From JBOHCT01 sp050699055 (GTDB lineage Bacteria; Actinomycetota; Actinomycetes; Streptosporangiales; JBOHCT01): DNA of 21,057 bases. The position numbers and the translations under genes were made by a program. Under the pieces are notes generated by a model, which was not told where the DNA came from, made no database searches, and was given only the letters and a program-made list of their open reading frames with translations. Of this stretch, positions 20,959-21,057 are shown piece by piece (the first letter of the stretch is position 1; each line of letters begins with the position of its first letter). The stretch spans positions 1-21,057 of the forward strand of contig JBOHCT010000054.1 of NCBI GenBank assembly GCA_050699055.1, read 5' to 3'.

Positions 20959-21057
20959 ATCTTCTTTCTCTGCGCTGTTGCCGCAGGTGAGGGCGTTGCG
21001 GCTCGTCCGGCGGCGGGTGTCCGAGCGGCAGGTAGTGGCGTGGTGTGGCTCGGCGGG
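20941..21057. mobile_element. possible end of an insertion sequence, cut by the window edge
   Basis: The DoxX-like gene breaks at CTAG (20941-20944), followed by TACTACAGCG and a second CTAG (20955-20958). CTAG is the YTAR-type target duplicated by IS701-family elements. The sequence beyond is GC-rich and on the minus strand keeps an open frame (RHYLPLGHPPPDEPQRPHL) that I cannot assign. The element type is a guess. Confidence 0.35.

Overview
The window is about 21 kb of very GC-rich DNA with actinobacterial character: strong third-position G/C bias, many GTG starts, GGAGG-type ribosome sites, frequent 4-bp ATGA/GTGA gene overlaps and one likely leaderless regulator. The order is probably Streptosporangiales, Streptomycetales or a relative; I cannot place it more precisely. 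It reads as an accessory 'sense, modify and export' region rather than core genome. I see no rRNA, tRNA, CRISPR array or complete insertion sequence.

Left part (1-6700). An F420-type luciferase-like oxidoreductase and a YczE-type membrane protein form an overlapping pair, divergent from a MarR regulator across a twin operator. Behind the MarR gene lie remnants of a second luciferase-like enzyme and of an internally deleted FMN reductase. A TetR regulator then faces an FAD monooxygenase and a SET-domain protein, with two near-identical 16-bp palindromes between them. A chimeric gene remnant (cyclase tail joined to a membrane-protein head), a VapBC toxin-antitoxin pair with an over-long toxin, and a methyltransferase tail follow.

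Middle part (6819-14462). A histidine kinase, response regulator and methyltransferase run leftward. Divergent to them is a three-gene operon for a DUF2269 membrane protein and a DrrA/DrrB-like ABC exporter. A 79-bp near-palindrome separates the exporter from a convergent DHA2-family drug efflux pump. The pump is divergent from its probable TetR repressor.

Right part (14522-21057). Seven leftward genes follow one another: MarR, PhzF-like protein, CcdC-like membrane protein, second histidine kinase, second response regulator, DUF2891 protein and PPOX-type flavin protein. A perfect 8+2+8 palindrome precedes the second two-component operon. Four exact 42-bp tandem repeats begin at the stop codon of the MarR gene. 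A peroxiredoxin-like gene is divergent from that MarR gene. The window ends in a DoxX-like gene cut off at a CTAG tetranucleotide, probably the edge of a mobile element.

The recurring theme is a regulator divergent from a redox enzyme or exporter, with operators visible in the shared gap, interspersed with broken genes. Nothing here is demonstrably a new system. The best candidates for a second look are the 42-bp repeat array, the 79-bp palindrome, the TetR/monooxygenase/SET cassette and the truncation at the right edge.
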